This document shows positions 34,619 through 44,270 of a stretch of DNA of 64,000 nucleotides, one piece after another. Every line of letters begins with the position of its first letter. Position 1 is the stretch's first letter. Source of the stretch: Colimorpha_A sp900556615 (GTDB lineage Bacteria; Bacillota; Clostridia; Oscillospirales; CAG-272); the NCBI GenBank assembly GCA_963598415.1, contig CAVBUH010000058.1, positions 1 to 64,000 of the forward strand. The letters are read 5' to 3'. Under the pieces are notes generated by a model that ran no database searches, was not told the DNA's origin, and saw only the letters and a program-made list of their open reading frames with translations. Position numbers and translations under genes: made by a program.

Positions 34619-35203
34619 ATGGCACTTGTACCAACCGTCATTGAACAGACAAACCGGGGAGAACGCGCTTATGACATCTATTCGCGTCTTCTTAACGATC
34701 GTATTGTTTTTCTTGCCGATGAGGTAAATGATGTTACTGCATCGCTTGTAGTGGCGCAGCTTCTTTTCCTTGAGGCGCAGGATCCTGACAAGGATATCTG
34801 TCTTTACATCAATAGTCCTGGCGGATCGGTTACCGCCGGTCTTGCCATATATGATACAATGAATTATATAAAGTGCGACGTATCAACAATTTGTATTGGT
34901 ATGGCTGCCAGCATGGGAGCTTTTCTGCTCTCTTCCGGTACCAAAGGAAAGCGTCTTGCGCTTCCGAACAGCGAGATTATGATTCATCAGCCTCTCGGCG
35001 GAATGCAGGGGCAAGCCTCTGATATAAAGATTCATGCAGATCATATTATCAGAACTCGCGACACACTTAACCGTATTCTTGCGCAAAATACCGGGAAGCC
35101 GCTCGATATAATAGAACGTGATACCGACAGAGATAACTTTCTTTCTGCAGCAGCAGCAGCAGAGTACGGTCTTATCGATAAGGTTATTGATAGACGAGCA
35201 TAA
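34619..35203 (+). CDS. clpP: ATP-dependent Clp protease proteolytic subunit
   Basis: A 194-residue serine protease forming the tetradecameric ClpP barrel. Catalytic Ser in GMAASMGAFLLS (near 98), His in IMIHQPLGG (near 123) and Asp in IERDTDRDNF (near 172). MALVPTVIEQTNRGERAYDIY is a canonical start with the conserved axial-loop residues. Works with ClpX, encoded 36 bases downstream. Confidence 0.97.
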   Translation: MALVPTVIEQTNRGERAYDIYSRLLNDRIVFLADEVNDVTASLVVAQLLFLEAQDPDKDICLYINSPGGSVTAGLAIYDTMNYIKCDVSTICIGMAASMGAFLLSSGTKGKRLALPNSEIMIHQPLGGMQGQASDIKIHADHIIRTRDTLNRILAQNTGKPLDIIERDTDRDNFLSAAAAAEYGLIDKVIDRRA

Positions 35204-35239
35204 ACAGTTTGATAATATTCATTCCTGAAAGGACTGCAT

Positions 35240-36511
35240 ATGGCAGGAAACAACAACAATAATAACGGTAACGAGCAGGTTTACTGTGATTTTTGCGGAC
35301 GGCTTGAGAATCAGGTTCAATACCTTATTCCGTCGCCTACCGGTTTATTTATTTGTGATAAATGTCTTGAAGGCTGTAATCAGCTTGTTGCCGAACATTT
35401 TAAAAAAGTATCATACAGGGAGAAAGCGGGAAACGGCTTATCGCTCGACACTTTACCCAAGCCCTCTGAGCTGAAAGCGGTGCTTGACGAATATGTTATA
35501 GGTCAGGACGGAGCAAAGAAAACGCTTTCCGTTGCGGTTTATAATCATTATAAGCGGATTTTGCAAGAAAAAAAAGATGCAGACGACGTGGAAATTCAGA
35601 AAAGCAACGTGCTTTTGATAGGCCCGACGGGTGTGGGAAAAACCTTTCTTGCGCAGACGCTTGCAAAAACGCTTAAGGTTCCTTTCGCAATAGCTGACGC
35701 GACCACGCTTACCGAGGCCGGGTATGTCGGAGAAGACGTTGAGAATATACTTCTGCGGCTTATACAGGCGGCTGACTATGATGTCGAACTGGCAGAAAAA
35801 GGCATTATTTATATTGACGAAATCGATAAAATTTCAAGAAAGAGCGAAAATCGATCTATAACAAGGGACGTTTCGGGGGAAGGTGTTCAGCAGGCGCTTT
35901 TAAAAATTCTCGAAGGAACGGTTTCCAATGTACCGCCTCAAGGGGGAAGAAAACATCCGAATCAGGAGTTTATACAGATCAACACGGAGAATATCCTGTT
36001 TATCTGCGGAGGTGCGTTTGACGGACTTGAAAATGTTATAGAGCAAAGAACGGGAAAATCCTCGCTCGGATTCGGAAGTCAAATTCTGAAAAAAGCTGAG
36101 AAAGACAATGTTGATATTTATAAGGATGTAACGCCGCATGATATTGTTAAATTCGGTCTCATTCCGGAGCTTGTTGGCAGACTTCCTGTTATTGTCGGAC
36201 TTCAGAAGCTTGACAGAGAAGCGCTTGTCAGAATATTGAAAGAGCCGAAAAACGCTGTTATAAAGCAATATATGAAGCTCTTTGAAATGGATGGCGTAAA
36301 GCTTCGTTTTACTGACGGTGCACTTGAAAAAATAGCGGACCGAGCAATAGAGCTTAACACGGGTGCCAGAGGATTGCGCTCAATAGTCGAAGGAATATTG
36401 CTTGATATTATGTATGATGTACCCTCAAAGAATGACGTACAGCAAGTAACAATTACCAAAAATACCGTAACAAACGGCGAAAAGCCTAAACTGATTTACC
36501 GAGAAGACTGA
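35240..36511 (+). CDS. clpX: Clp protease ATP-binding subunit ClpX
   Basis: A 423-residue AAA+ unfoldase. The N-terminal zinc-binding domain has CDFC and CDKC pairs. Walker A is GPTGVGKT, Walker B IIYIDEIDK, and LGF in KSSLGFGSQ is the ClpP-docking loop, with Leu in place of the usual Ile. The sensor-2 GARGLRSIVE motif is present. Feeds substrates to ClpP encoded just upstream. Confidence 0.97.
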   Translation: MAGNNNNNNGNEQVYCDFCGRLENQVQYLIPSPTGLFICDKCLEGCNQLVAEHFKKVSYREKAGNGLSLDTLPKPSELKAVLDEYVIGQDGAKKTLSVAVYNHYKRILQEKKDADDVEIQKSNVLLIGPTGVGKTFLAQTLAKTLKVPFAIADATTLTEAGYVGEDVENILLRLIQAADYDVELAEKGIIYIDEIDKISRKSENRSITRDVSGEGVQQALLKILEGTVSNVPPQGGRKHPNQEFIQINTENILFICGGAFDGLENVIEQRTGKSSLGFGSQILKKAEKDNVDIYKDVTPHDIVKFGLIPELVGRLPVIVGLQKLDREALVRILKEPKNAVIKQYMKLFEMDGVKLRFTDGALEKIADRAIELNTGARGLRSIVEGILLDIMYDVPSKNDVQQVTITKNTVTNGEKPKLIYRED

Positions 36512-36552
36512 TTATCGGTTACGGAAGCAGACAAAGAGCAGCTATATTTTAT

Positions 36553-36591
36553 AAAATGCGGGAGAGCTTAGTTCTTTCCTGCATTTTTTTA
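36553..36591 (+). terminator. Terminator after clpX
   Basis: AAAATGC with GGGA pairs with TCCT and GCATTTTTTT, then ACA. Stem slightly imperfect, strong T-tract. Confidence 0.75.
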
Positions 36592-36691
36592 CATTAAATC
36601 AAAAAAAGTTATGTACAAATCGGATTTCGTATGTTATAATTAATCTTGGATTATTGTCGAATAAAATGCTATTTTCTGAAAGGTTATTTTG

Positions 36692-37492
36692 ATGAACGCA
36701 AAATACGGGAGAAAACCTCTGCAAAAGCATGAAAAATCGGAAGTGCTTCCGAAATCCGTATCGTATGTTATCGGACGCAATGCGGTTTCTGAACTGCTGA
36801 AGAGCGGTAGGGATATTGATAAAATATATATTAAAAAGGGAGAACGGTCAGGTTCTATTACTGTTATTGCAGCGGAAGCGATAAAGCGCGGCATTATAAT
36901 TGTCGAAGTCGAAAGCACAAAGCTTGATTTTATGTCAGGCGGACAACCTCATCAGGGCGTGGTTGCTTCGGCTGCGCTCAAGGATTATGCAACTATTGAC
37001 GATATGTTAAAGCTTGCCGGGGAGCGTGGTGAAAAGCCGCTTATTGTTATAGCTGACGGTGTAGAGGATCCTCAAAATCTCGGCGCACTTATAAGGGTTG
37101 CCGAATGTGCCGGGGCGCATGGAATCATTATTCCCAAGCGCAGAGCGGTAGGTCTTACGGAAACGGTTGGAAGAGCTTCTGCCGGTGCAATAGAGCATAT
37201 TCCGGTTGCAAAGGTAAACAACCTTTCCCAAACGATTGAGGAGCTTAAGGATAAAGGACTTTGGATTTTTGCGGCGGAAGCCGGGGGAGAGGTTTATTAT
37301 ACCTCCGATTTGAATTGCCCGGCGGCTGTAATCCTCGGAAGCGAGGGCTTCGGGATATCAAAACTTCTTAAGGAAAAAAGCGATTTCGTTATATCGATAC
37401 CTATGTACGGAAAAATAAATTCCCTTAATGTGTCTGCTGCCGCAGCGGTTATACTTTGCGAGGCGGCAAGACAAAGAAATGCCGGTGCTTGA
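36692..37492 (+). CDS. rlmB: 23S rRNA 2'-O-ribose methyltransferase RlmB-type
   Basis: A 266-residue SpoU-class enzyme. An N-terminal substrate-binding domain (YVIGRNAVSELLKSGRDIDK) precedes the knotted catalytic domain with motif 1 EDPQNLGALIRVAECAG, motif 2 VILGSEGFGISKLL and motif 3 NSLNVSAAAAVILCEAAR, all canonical. RlmB methylates G2251 (E. coli numbering); Firmicute members may act on nearby sites. AAAGGTTATTTTG precedes the ATG at 36692. The next gene follows after 29 bases. Confidence 0.92.
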   Translation: MNAKYGRKPLQKHEKSEVLPKSVSYVIGRNAVSELLKSGRDIDKIYIKKGERSGSITVIAAEAIKRGIIIVEVESTKLDFMSGGQPHQGVVASAALKDYATIDDMLKLAGERGEKPLIVIADGVEDPQNLGALIRVAECAGAHGIIIPKRRAVGLTETVGRASAGAIEHIPVAKVNNLSQTIEELKDKGLWIFAAEAGGEVYYTSDLNCPAAVILGSEGFGISKLLKEKSDFVISIPMYGKINSLNVSAAAAVILCEAARQRNAGA

Positions 37493-37521
37493 TATGAATA
37501 GGGAAGGGAGATGGAAAATCA

Positions 37522-40359
37522 ATGGACAATAAGCATGACAATGACATATCTGCAGACGACTTGCTTGCAAAATTGAAAGCCAATATGGCAAAGACGGAAG
37601 AGTCTCAAGATAAATTCGATACGGATGCCGATAAGAAAAAGAAATATAGGTTCAGACGTACAGAAAAGAATATTTCTGCAGTAACGGAGAATGAGATCCT
37701 TCGTGAGATGCCGGAAAAAAACACCACAGGATTTATAAGTCCCATTCCGAAATCTGATATTGCGGATCTCGATATAGACGCCCTTATGAAGAAATATCTT
37801 CCGGAAGACGAGTATGAAAAGCTTTCGAGGAAGAATACTCCGGTTAACCGGGAACAAGAGGAAGAGCTTGTAAGGACATTGACATCGATAGACACGGTAA
37901 GGATTTCTCAAACAGAAGAGTCAAACGATGAAAATTCTGTTAATCAATTGGCAGCTTCTGAAGAGAATGGGGATAAATATGATTATGATAATAAATATTC
38001 CGATGACGAAGCGTATACTGCTCCCGACAGAGAGCTTTTCTCTGCACTAAGCGACGGAGGAAGGGTTTGCGATATTCCAGAGGATATAGACTCCGGTGAC
38101 GGCAGTGATACCAGAGCAGTTCTTCTGCGTCAAGCAGTTTCTCAGGAGAATACATTCTTTTCTGATGAAATCCAAGAAATCCGTGTATCGGAGATCAATT
38201 CCGATGCGTCGGAGGCCGTGAAAGCCGATTCCGACAAAACGGCTGAAATATCCGTTCCGGAGAAATCGGATATAGAAAGAAATGAGGCAGTTCCTCAGAA
38301 TTCTGATACAATTGTTTTTGACTTGGATAATGTATCTGTCAACACTATTGCGGAGGAGAACAATTTATTAGGTAATGAGGATGATAAAAATACCTCTTTG
38401 GAAAAAGAAAATAAAGATATCCCGACGGATTCCGTAGATTTAACTGAGGGTGTCCCCGAAACAGCCTCCGAGTCTGATTTTGACGAGACGGATGCCAATC
38501 TTATGATAGCTTTTGGGATGGACGATGAGCTTGAAAAAGCGATGGGCAAAGAAAATGCCGATAAGCTGCGTTCGGATATGGAAAATTTGTATCCAGATGA
38601 CCAAACCAAGAAGAAAAAAGTAAGAGAAGACAGAAAAACGCCTATTAAAGAATTTATTTCTCCTGTCGAAGCCAAGGAGATATTCGAATCGTATAAGACA
38701 GAATTCGGGAAAAATGCGCTTTCGCTGTTCGGAATTATTGCGATTGTTATAATATTGTTTTTCTATGAGAATATTACTATACTTGGCGGACATTTGCCGG
38801 ACGCCCTGAATCCGGAATATTATCCTATTGTCTATATCATGACAGGCTTGCAGTTTCTTTTTCTCGGTTTTGCAATCGCCTTTCAAAGTCTTGTTAAGGG
38901 TATTCGCGGACTAATTGACAGAAAGCCGATTCCTGAGAGCTTTTTACCGTTGATTCTTCTGGTCAGTGTGGCTTATTCAATTGCCGTATGCTTTTTTGAA
39001 CCGGGAGCTGTTCCCGTTTCCTTTTATTTTCCTTCATCCATATGCCTGTTGCTATCGGTTCTTAACGAAAGAATGGATTTGCGCAGAGAGATAATGACTT
39101 TTAATATAGTTTCCTCAAAGCGTACTAAATTTGCTCTTGAAAAGCTTGAACTGAATGATGCCGAGCTTGAGGCGAAGGCTTTCGATGAATTTCTTCCTAA
39201 ACAGCCTGCTGTTTTTAAAATAAATAAAACAGCATTTATTGACGGATATTTTCACCGTACAAAGGCATATCCGAGTATAAAACTGATTCTTAAAGCGTTT
39301 ATTCCTGTTTCTGCGGCGATTGTTGTGGCTTCCTTTATTATGGGCTTCATCTTTATGAAGAATTGGCAGGATTCTGCTATGTTTGCCTATACTGCCTTTT
39401 TCTTCTCTCTCCCCGCTACGGTTTTTATTGCGTTTGGCCTGCCGGCTTTCCGCGCATCTAAGCTGGCATTTGCCGATAACAGTGCTTTTGTGGGAGAAGC
39501 CGCTCTTGATGAGTATACTTCAGCCGGTTCTATTTCGTTTGATGATCGAGAAGTTTTTCCGACAAGCGGAGTGAAGCTTAAAAGCGTAAAAGTGTTCGGC
39601 TCGGGGAGAATTGATACGGTTATTTATAATGTGGCAAGTATATATTCTCTTTTGGGAGGACCTCTTTCGGATGTTCTTAATGTTGCAACAGCTGATCTCG
39701 GTCGTTCGGATAACACGGAGATACTGTCAATTGATAATGAAGGAGTAGAGGCTGTTGTTGATGGTCGTCATCTCTATGCGGGAAAAGCGGATTATCTTCG
39801 TAAAAACGGGTATATACCTGTTTCCGATCCTGACGACGAGGAAATTGTTGAGGATGGGGAAATAAGTATCATGTTCCTTGTCTGCGATGATGAGGTTGTT
39901 GCCAAGCTTTATGTAAAGTACAGAATCGATCCTGGATTTGAAACAACCCTCAAACGGCTGTATAAATCCGGAATTTGCGTAGGGGTAAAGACGGTAGATC
40001 CTAATATTAACGACGAGATGCTCAGCACGAAAATCAAGCTTTCCAAGTATCCGGTTAGGGTGCTCAAGTACAGTGATATCTCGGAAAGCCGCAGGGGAAG
40101 CGACAGAACCGACAGCGGCATTGTATCAAAAAAATCTGCTAAAGCTCTGCTGCGAATATTTACGCTTTGTGATAAAATCAAGCATGTAACAAAAGCAAAT
40201 ATCGCTGTTAATATCATAACGATGGTAAGCGGTCTTGCTATCTGTGCTGTAGTGGCGGCTTTGGGAAATGTCGCTGGGGTTTCCTCTTTGTATGTTGCGC
40301 TGTTTCAGCTTTTTTGGATCATTCCGGTGTATTTGATGTCAAAATTCATGTTGCTCTGA
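37522..40359 (+). CDS. Large membrane protein, degenerate P-type ATPase-like
   Basis: A 945-residue protein. Residues 1-385 are acidic, low-complexity and probably disordered cytoplasmic sequence. Hydrophobic segments follow near 400-418, 435-455, 475-492, 500-516, 595-620 and 630-650. Residues about 660-860 align by eye with the P- and N-domains of the metal ATPase at 11719: GVEAVVDGRHLYAGKADYL parallels its GVCAVIDGKTVYAGNGKLM, and the following IMFLVCDDEVVAKLYV strand matches. The DKTGT phosphorylation site is replaced by the SFDDREVFP region and the TGD motif by TVDPN, so it should not pump by the normal cycle. Two final spans lie at 900-942. Probably a regulatory or structural relative of ATPases; no function is known to me. 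Confidence 0.75.
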   Translation: MDNKHDNDISADDLLAKLKANMAKTEESQDKFDTDADKKKKYRFRRTEKNISAVTENEILREMPEKNTTGFISPIPKSDIADLDIDALMKKYLPEDEYEKLSRKNTPVNREQEEELVRTLTSIDTVRISQTEESNDENSVNQLAASEENGDKYDYDNKYSDDEAYTAPDRELFSALSDGGRVCDIPEDIDSGDGSDTRAVLLRQAVSQENTFFSDEIQEIRVSEINSDASEAVKADSDKTAEISVPEKSDIERNEAVPQNSDTIVFDLDNVSVNTIAEENNLLGNEDDKNTSLEKENKDIPTDSVDLTEGVPETASESDFDETDANLMIAFGMDDELEKAMGKENADKLRSDMENLYPDDQTKKKKVREDRKTPIKEFISPVEAKEIFESYKTEFGKNALSLFGIIAIVIILFFYENITILGGHLPDALNPEYYPIVYIMTGLQFLFLGFAIAFQSLVKGIRGLIDRKPIPESFLPLILLVSVAYSIAVCFFEPGAVPVSFYFPSSICLLLSVLNERMDLRREIMTFNIVSSKRTKFALEKLELNDAELEAKAFDEFLPKQPAVFKINKTAFIDGYFHRTKAYPSIKLILKAFIPVSAAIVVASFIMGFIFMKNWQDSAMFAYTAFFFSLPATVFIAFGLPAFRASKLAFADNSAFVGEAALDEYTSAGSISFDDREVFPTSGVKLKSVKVFGSGRIDTVIYNVASIYSLLGGPLSDVLNVATADLGRSDNTEILSIDNEGVEAVVDGRHLYAGKADYLRKNGYIPVSDPDDEEIVEDGEISIMFLVCDDEVVAKLYVKYRIDPGFETTLKRLYKSGICVGVKTVDPNINDEMLSTKIKLSKYPVRVLKYSDISESRRGSDRTDSGIVSKKSAKALLRIFTLCDKIKHVTKANIAVNIITMVSGLAICAVVAALGNVAGVSSLYVALFQLFWIIPVYLMSKFMLL

Positions 40360-40420
40360 AGAATTGTTCTTTTTCATTTTTACAGTACGGATCGCATTTC
40401 GAACCCGTATAAACAAAATT

Positions 40421-40452
40421 GGCGCTGTCATAAGACCGGCAGCCCTTTTTTG
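40421..40452 (+). terminator. Terminator after the ATPase-like gene
   Basis: GGCGCTGTC...GACCGGCAGCC forms an imperfect stem with one bulge, followed by CTTTTTTG. Confidence 0.6.
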
Positions 40453-40505
40453 TGTATCAGCTTGCTGAAAGCTTATTGGACTTACATTTTGAAAGGAATT
40501 TAACT

Positions 40506-42365
40506 ATGGATAATAAAATGAGAGGAGTACTGAAGCAGGTTCTTAAGCCGGGGAGATATACCGGCGGAGAATACGGTCAGGTGGTTAAGGATAAGAATAA
40601 AGTAAAAGCCAGATTTGCTTTTTGCTTTCCCGATACCTATGAAATAGGAATGTCCAATCTCGGCGTGAGACTGCTTTACGGCGTACTGAACCGTGAGCCA
40701 GATATCTGGTGCGAGCGCGTATATGCTCCATGGGTTGACATGGAGGAAAAAATGCGTGAAAATCATATCCGACTCTATGCACATGAGAGCGGGGATCCTG
40801 TCCGTGATTTTGATATCGTAGGTTTTACGCTTCAATATGAGCTTAGCTATACCAATGTACTGAATATGCTCGATCTTGCCGGTATTCCGCTTTTGTCGGA
40901 AGAGCGGGGAGAGGATTGTCCGATCATAGTCGGAGGAGGTCCCTGTGCTTATAACGCGGAGCCTGTTGCGGATTTCTTTGACGTATTCAGTATAGGTGAG
41001 GGAGAAGAGGCTCTTGTTGAGATGACAAGACTCTATATTGATATGAAGGAGTCAGGGGAGTATACAAAGCTTGCGTTTCTTCACAGACTTGCAAAAATTC
41101 CGGGTTTTTATGTTCCGTCTTTTTACAGCGTTAGTTATAATGCGGACGGCACGATTTCCTCCTATACTCCCAAGTATGACAACATTCCGATCAAGATAAC
41201 AAAGCGAATTATTAAGGATATGGATCAAGCTTATTTCCCGGACAGGCTTGTTATGCCGTATATTGAAACGGTTCATGACCGAATCGTACTTGAGGTATAT
41301 CGGGGCTGCATCAGAGGCTGCCGCTTCTGTCAGGCGGGAATTATTTTTCGCCCGGTAAGAGAGAAAACGCCTGAGATTTTGAACGAGCAGGCGAAATGTT
41401 TATACGAAAGCAGCGGATTTGATGAAATTTCGCTTTCCTCACTGAGTATAAGCGATTATTCGGAGCTTACCAAGCTGACCGATTTGCTTCTTGAATGGAC
41501 AAATGAATCGAAGGTAAGTCTCAGCCTGCCCTCTCTGAGAATTGACAGCTTCACAAAGGAGCTGATGGATAAAATTTCTACCGTCAGAACAGGCGGACTC
41601 ACCTTTGCTCCTGAGGCGGGGACGCAAAGACTTCGCGACGCCATTAATAAAAATGTTTGTGAAGACGACCTTATGAAAGCCTGCCGCACTGCTTTTGAGG
41701 CTGGAAAAAATTCGGTAAAATTATATTTTATGAACGGTCTTCCAACCGAAACAATGGAGGATATCGCGGGAATTGCGGAGCTTGCCAAAAAGGTTGACAG
41801 AGAGTTTTACAAGGCATCTTTGAGACCGAAGGGAAAGTCTCCTGCGGTTACCATCAGTGTTTCCTGCTTTGTTCCGAAGCCTTTTACATCATTTCAATGG
41901 GAAGGACAGGACAGCCTTGAAGCCCTTGTGGAAAAGCAGAACTATTTGAGAGACTGTATAAGAGGAGAAAAGCATATCCGTTACAATTGGCATGAGGCAA
42001 AGGTAAGCCGTATTGAGGCGGTATTTGCGAGAGGAGACAGGAGACTCGGACGCGCTCTTCTGGAAGCGCATCGGCTTGGAATTAAGTTTGATGGATGGGA
42101 TGAGTTTTTCAGCTATGACAAATGGCTTGAAGCCTTCGCACATTCGGGAATCGATCCTTCTTTTTATGCCAATCGTACTTTTGCGCTTGATGAGGTTCTT
42201 CCTTGGGATATCATTGACTGCGGCGTAAATAAGGAATTTTTCCTGCGTGAAAGAGCCAAAGCATATCATTCTGAAACAACCCCTAATTGCCGTGAGCATT
42301 GTTCAGGCTGCGGTGCAAATAAGCTCGGAGGTGTAAGGTCATGCTGCCCAGGTCTGTCAGATTGA
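40506..42365 (+). CDS. B12-binding/radical SAM protein (TIGR03960 family)
   Basis: A 619-residue iron-sulfur protein. Residues about 20-170 form a cobalamin-binding-like domain (FAFCFPDTYEIGMSNLGVRL). The radical SAM core has the CxxxCxxC cluster site RGCIRGCRFCQAG near 275 and extends to about 480. The C-terminus carries cysteines in CREHCSGCGANKLGG. TIGR03960 proteins pair with TIGR03936, here the next gene overlapping by 25 bases; in some genomes the two are fused. Their substrate is unknown, with suggested RNA modification. AAAGGAATTTAACT precedes the ATG at 40506. Confidence 0.9.
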   Translation: MDNKMRGVLKQVLKPGRYTGGEYGQVVKDKNKVKARFAFCFPDTYEIGMSNLGVRLLYGVLNREPDIWCERVYAPWVDMEEKMRENHIRLYAHESGDPVRDFDIVGFTLQYELSYTNVLNMLDLAGIPLLSEERGEDCPIIVGGGPCAYNAEPVADFFDVFSIGEGEEALVEMTRLYIDMKESGEYTKLAFLHRLAKIPGFYVPSFYSVSYNADGTISSYTPKYDNIPIKITKRIIKDMDQAYFPDRLVMPYIETVHDRIVLEVYRGCIRGCRFCQAGIIFRPVREKTPEILNEQAKCLYESSGFDEISLSSLSISDYSELTKLTDLLLEWTNESKVSLSLPSLRIDSFTKELMDKISTVRTGGLTFAPEAGTQRLRDAINKNVCEDDLMKACRTAFEAGKNSVKLYFMNGLPTETMEDIAGIAELAKKVDREFYKASLRPKGKSPAVTISVSCFVPKPFTSFQWEGQDSLEALVEKQNYLRDCIRGEKHIRYNWHEAKVSRIEAVFARGDRRLGRALLEAHRLGIKFDGWDEFFSYDKWLEAFAHSGIDPSFYANRTFALDEVLPWDIIDCGVNKEFFLRERAKAYHSETTPNCREHCSGCGANKLGGVRSCCPGLSD

Positions 42366-42952
42366 AATTTACCAAAACCGGTAGTCTTCAGTTTATATCA
42401 CATCTTGATTTGAATCGCACAATGAAGACCGTTATGATACGTGCGAAGATACCGATTCATTATACCGAAGGATTCAATCCCCATCCCAAAATGGTTTTTG
42501 CGCTTCCGCTTTCTATCGGAGCAGAGAGCGTTTGTGAGCTTCTTGATATAAAGGTTGATAAAGAGCTTTGCGATGATGAGATCGTGAGACGATTGAACTT
42601 GTCTCTTCCGTCTGAGATGAGAGTACTGGAAGCCTATACTCCGGAAACAAAATTCACGGACATTCGCTATGCCGAGTATGAAATTTGTTCCGAAGAACCA
42701 ATGGATGTATCTCCGTTGTCAAGTGATTCGATAATTGTGATGAAGCGTACCAAAAGCGGCACAAAGGAAAGCGACATAAGACCTCTGATAAAAAGCTGGA
42801 ACAGAACCGACAGCGGCTTAAGCTGTGTGCTTTCCGCTGATAGTGCCGACTATCTGAATCCGGAATATATTGCTTCGCTTTTTCATCTTAAGGATTATTG
42901 TATCATGCGACGTAAAGTGCTGCTTGCGGACGGAATTACGGAATTCAGATAA
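42341..42952 (+). CDS. TIGR03936 family radical-SAM-associated protein (DUF2344)
   Basis: A 203-residue protein. VRLKFTKTGSLQFISHLDLNR and IPIHYTEGFNPHPKMVFALPLSIG are the family hallmark. It accompanies TIGR03960 enzymes and is probably their substrate-binding partner. The start overlaps the radical SAM gene and its end overlaps the convergent DUF4363 gene by eight bases. In many Clostridia the pair is followed by rng and rplU-rpmA; that block is missing here. Confidence 0.9.
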   Translation: MLPRSVRLKFTKTGSLQFISHLDLNRTMKTVMIRAKIPIHYTEGFNPHPKMVFALPLSIGAESVCELLDIKVDKELCDDEIVRRLNLSLPSEMRVLEAYTPETKFTDIRYAEYEICSEEPMDVSPLSSDSIIVMKRTKSGTKESDIRPLIKSWNRTDSGLSCVLSADSADYLNPEYIASLFHLKDYCIMRRKVLLADGITEFR

Positions 42953-43322
42953 TGCTGGAAAAATTCAGAGAATCGGAGATGCGCAGCGCGGTGATCGCTT
43001 CGACAAGTATTCTGCGCGCCGCGATGTAATCGGCGGACGAACCATGCTCATAGTAATCGCAGGTGTTATAAAGCGCTGCTGTGACCGCTGTGATATATCC
43101 GGCTTTGGCTGCGCAAAGCAGACGCGGCTTTGCAGATTCCCATAATTCTTCTGCCTGCTCGATTGCCAATGCCGGCGAACATGCACTATCGTCAAGCTTT
43201 TCCGGAAAGCATGCTTCAAGTTCAAGCAGCTTTGCGGTTACCTTATCGATATAGATACAGTTCAGAACGGAACAGATCATCAGTACGGCAAGAATGATCA
43301 ATGAAGCGACAAAGGATTTCAT
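42945..43322 (-). CDS. DUF4363 family protein
   Basis: A 125-residue protein with an N-terminal membrane anchor (residues 4-22) followed by a helical, exported domain. Identification rests on length, topology and its position behind a DUF421 gene, the usual pairing for DUF4363 in Clostridia. The start overlaps the DUF421 stop by four bases, so the two are coupled and probably work together in the membrane. Confidence 0.7.
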   Translation of the reverse strand: MKSFVASLIILAVLMICSVLNCIYIDKVTAKLLELEACFPEKLDDSACSPALAIEQAEELWESAKPRLLCAAKAGYITAVTAALYNTCDYYEHGSSADYIAARRILVEAITALRISDSLNFSSII

Positions 43323-43951
43323 TTCTTTTTCTCCTTTTCTTTTTCGATATAGTAGGAACGGTTTCCATCGGTTGTCATAAGGAAAAGATTTTCAAGCTTT
43401 CTTTTGTCAGATGAAAGCCGTGCGGCAAGCCATAGTTCGTCTTTCCCAAGTAGCTTCAGAAAATGGGTGTTTGCTTTTCCGTCAACTATAACCGGCAGAG
43501 CAAGCTTGTCAGATTTCGTAAAGGCGGATATCTGCCCGTTATGCTCAAGAAAACAGAATTCAAGTTCTGAAATATCCGAAACGTCTTTAAGACGGAGAGA
43601 ACTGATCAGTTCATCCGCACTCAGGCGCTGTTTGTTCAGGGCATGCAGATTGAGCTTTCCGTTTGAAATAATGACGGTTGGAGGCGGCTCAAACATTTTT
43701 TTGAAAAATAACGATTTTGTGGTAATGAAGGATATGATAATTTCAAGTGAAACGAGAAGAAGAATAGGAAGTATTGCATATATCAGAGGAATGTCAGGAT
43801 CAGATAGAGGAGCGGCGGCTACTTCCGATATTAAGAAAGCGGTTGTCAGCTCCGAGAGCTGCATTTCACCTACCTGTCGTTTTCCGGTCAGCCTAATGGA
43901 TGCAATCAGAATAATGTAAATAATAAGTGTTCTTATCAGTATAGGAAACAT
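43319..43951 (-). CDS. DUF421 (YetF-like) membrane protein
   Basis: A 210-residue protein: three membrane spans in residues 1-80 (LIIYIILIASIRLTGKRQVGEM, LIYAILPILLLVSLEIIIS) and a soluble C-terminal domain (KLNLHALNKQRLSADELISSLR). These are the DUF421 hallmarks, including the RLTGKRQVG loop. Related Bacillus YetF and SpoVA-cluster proteins act in germination or membrane stress, but roles differ. Coupled with DUF4363. Confidence 0.9.
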   Translation of the reverse strand: MFPILIRTLIIYIILIASIRLTGKRQVGEMQLSELTTAFLISEVAAAPLSDPDIPLIYAILPILLLVSLEIIISFITTKSLFFKKMFEPPPTVIISNGKLNLHALNKQRLSADELISSLRLKDVSDISELEFCFLEHNGQISAFTKSDKLALPVIVDGKANTHFLKLLGKDELWLAARLSSDKRKLENLFLMTTDGNRSYYIEKEKEKKK

Positions 43952-44084
43952 TTATAGCCTCTTATAAAAATCTTAATATGGATATTTTGTTCGATCACTG
44001 TTTTATTATTTACTTTAAGCTTATAAATATGTGTCCTTTTTACCTAAAAAGGATAGAAAATGAGAGAAGTTTTTCATCTCCGGA

Positions 44085-44195
44085 TTAAGGAATCACAGAA
44101 TAAATCGTCAACGTATTTTTCCGGCAGATTTTTTGCCTTCCGTTCAAAAAATCATCTTGGGAATCTGCTGTTTGATTTATTTAGTGATTTCTTAA
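44085..44195 (+). mobile_element. Family B repeat, uninterrupted copy (111 bp)
   Basis: Ends TTAAGGAATCACAGAATAA and, inverted, TTAAGAAATCACTAAATAA give 22-bp terminal inverted repeats with three differences. The interior (CAACGTATTTTTCCGGCAG, TTTTTTGCCTTCCGTTC, AAAAAATCATCTTGG) has no coding capacity. It is the reference for the split copies at 1896 and 22993. Confidence 0.8.
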
Positions 44196-44270
44196 AGGCA
44201 GAACGAGTCTGTGAAGATTTCCTGATGGGGGATATTCTGCGTTCTTTTCTGTTGCCTCGTTTCTTTTTAT

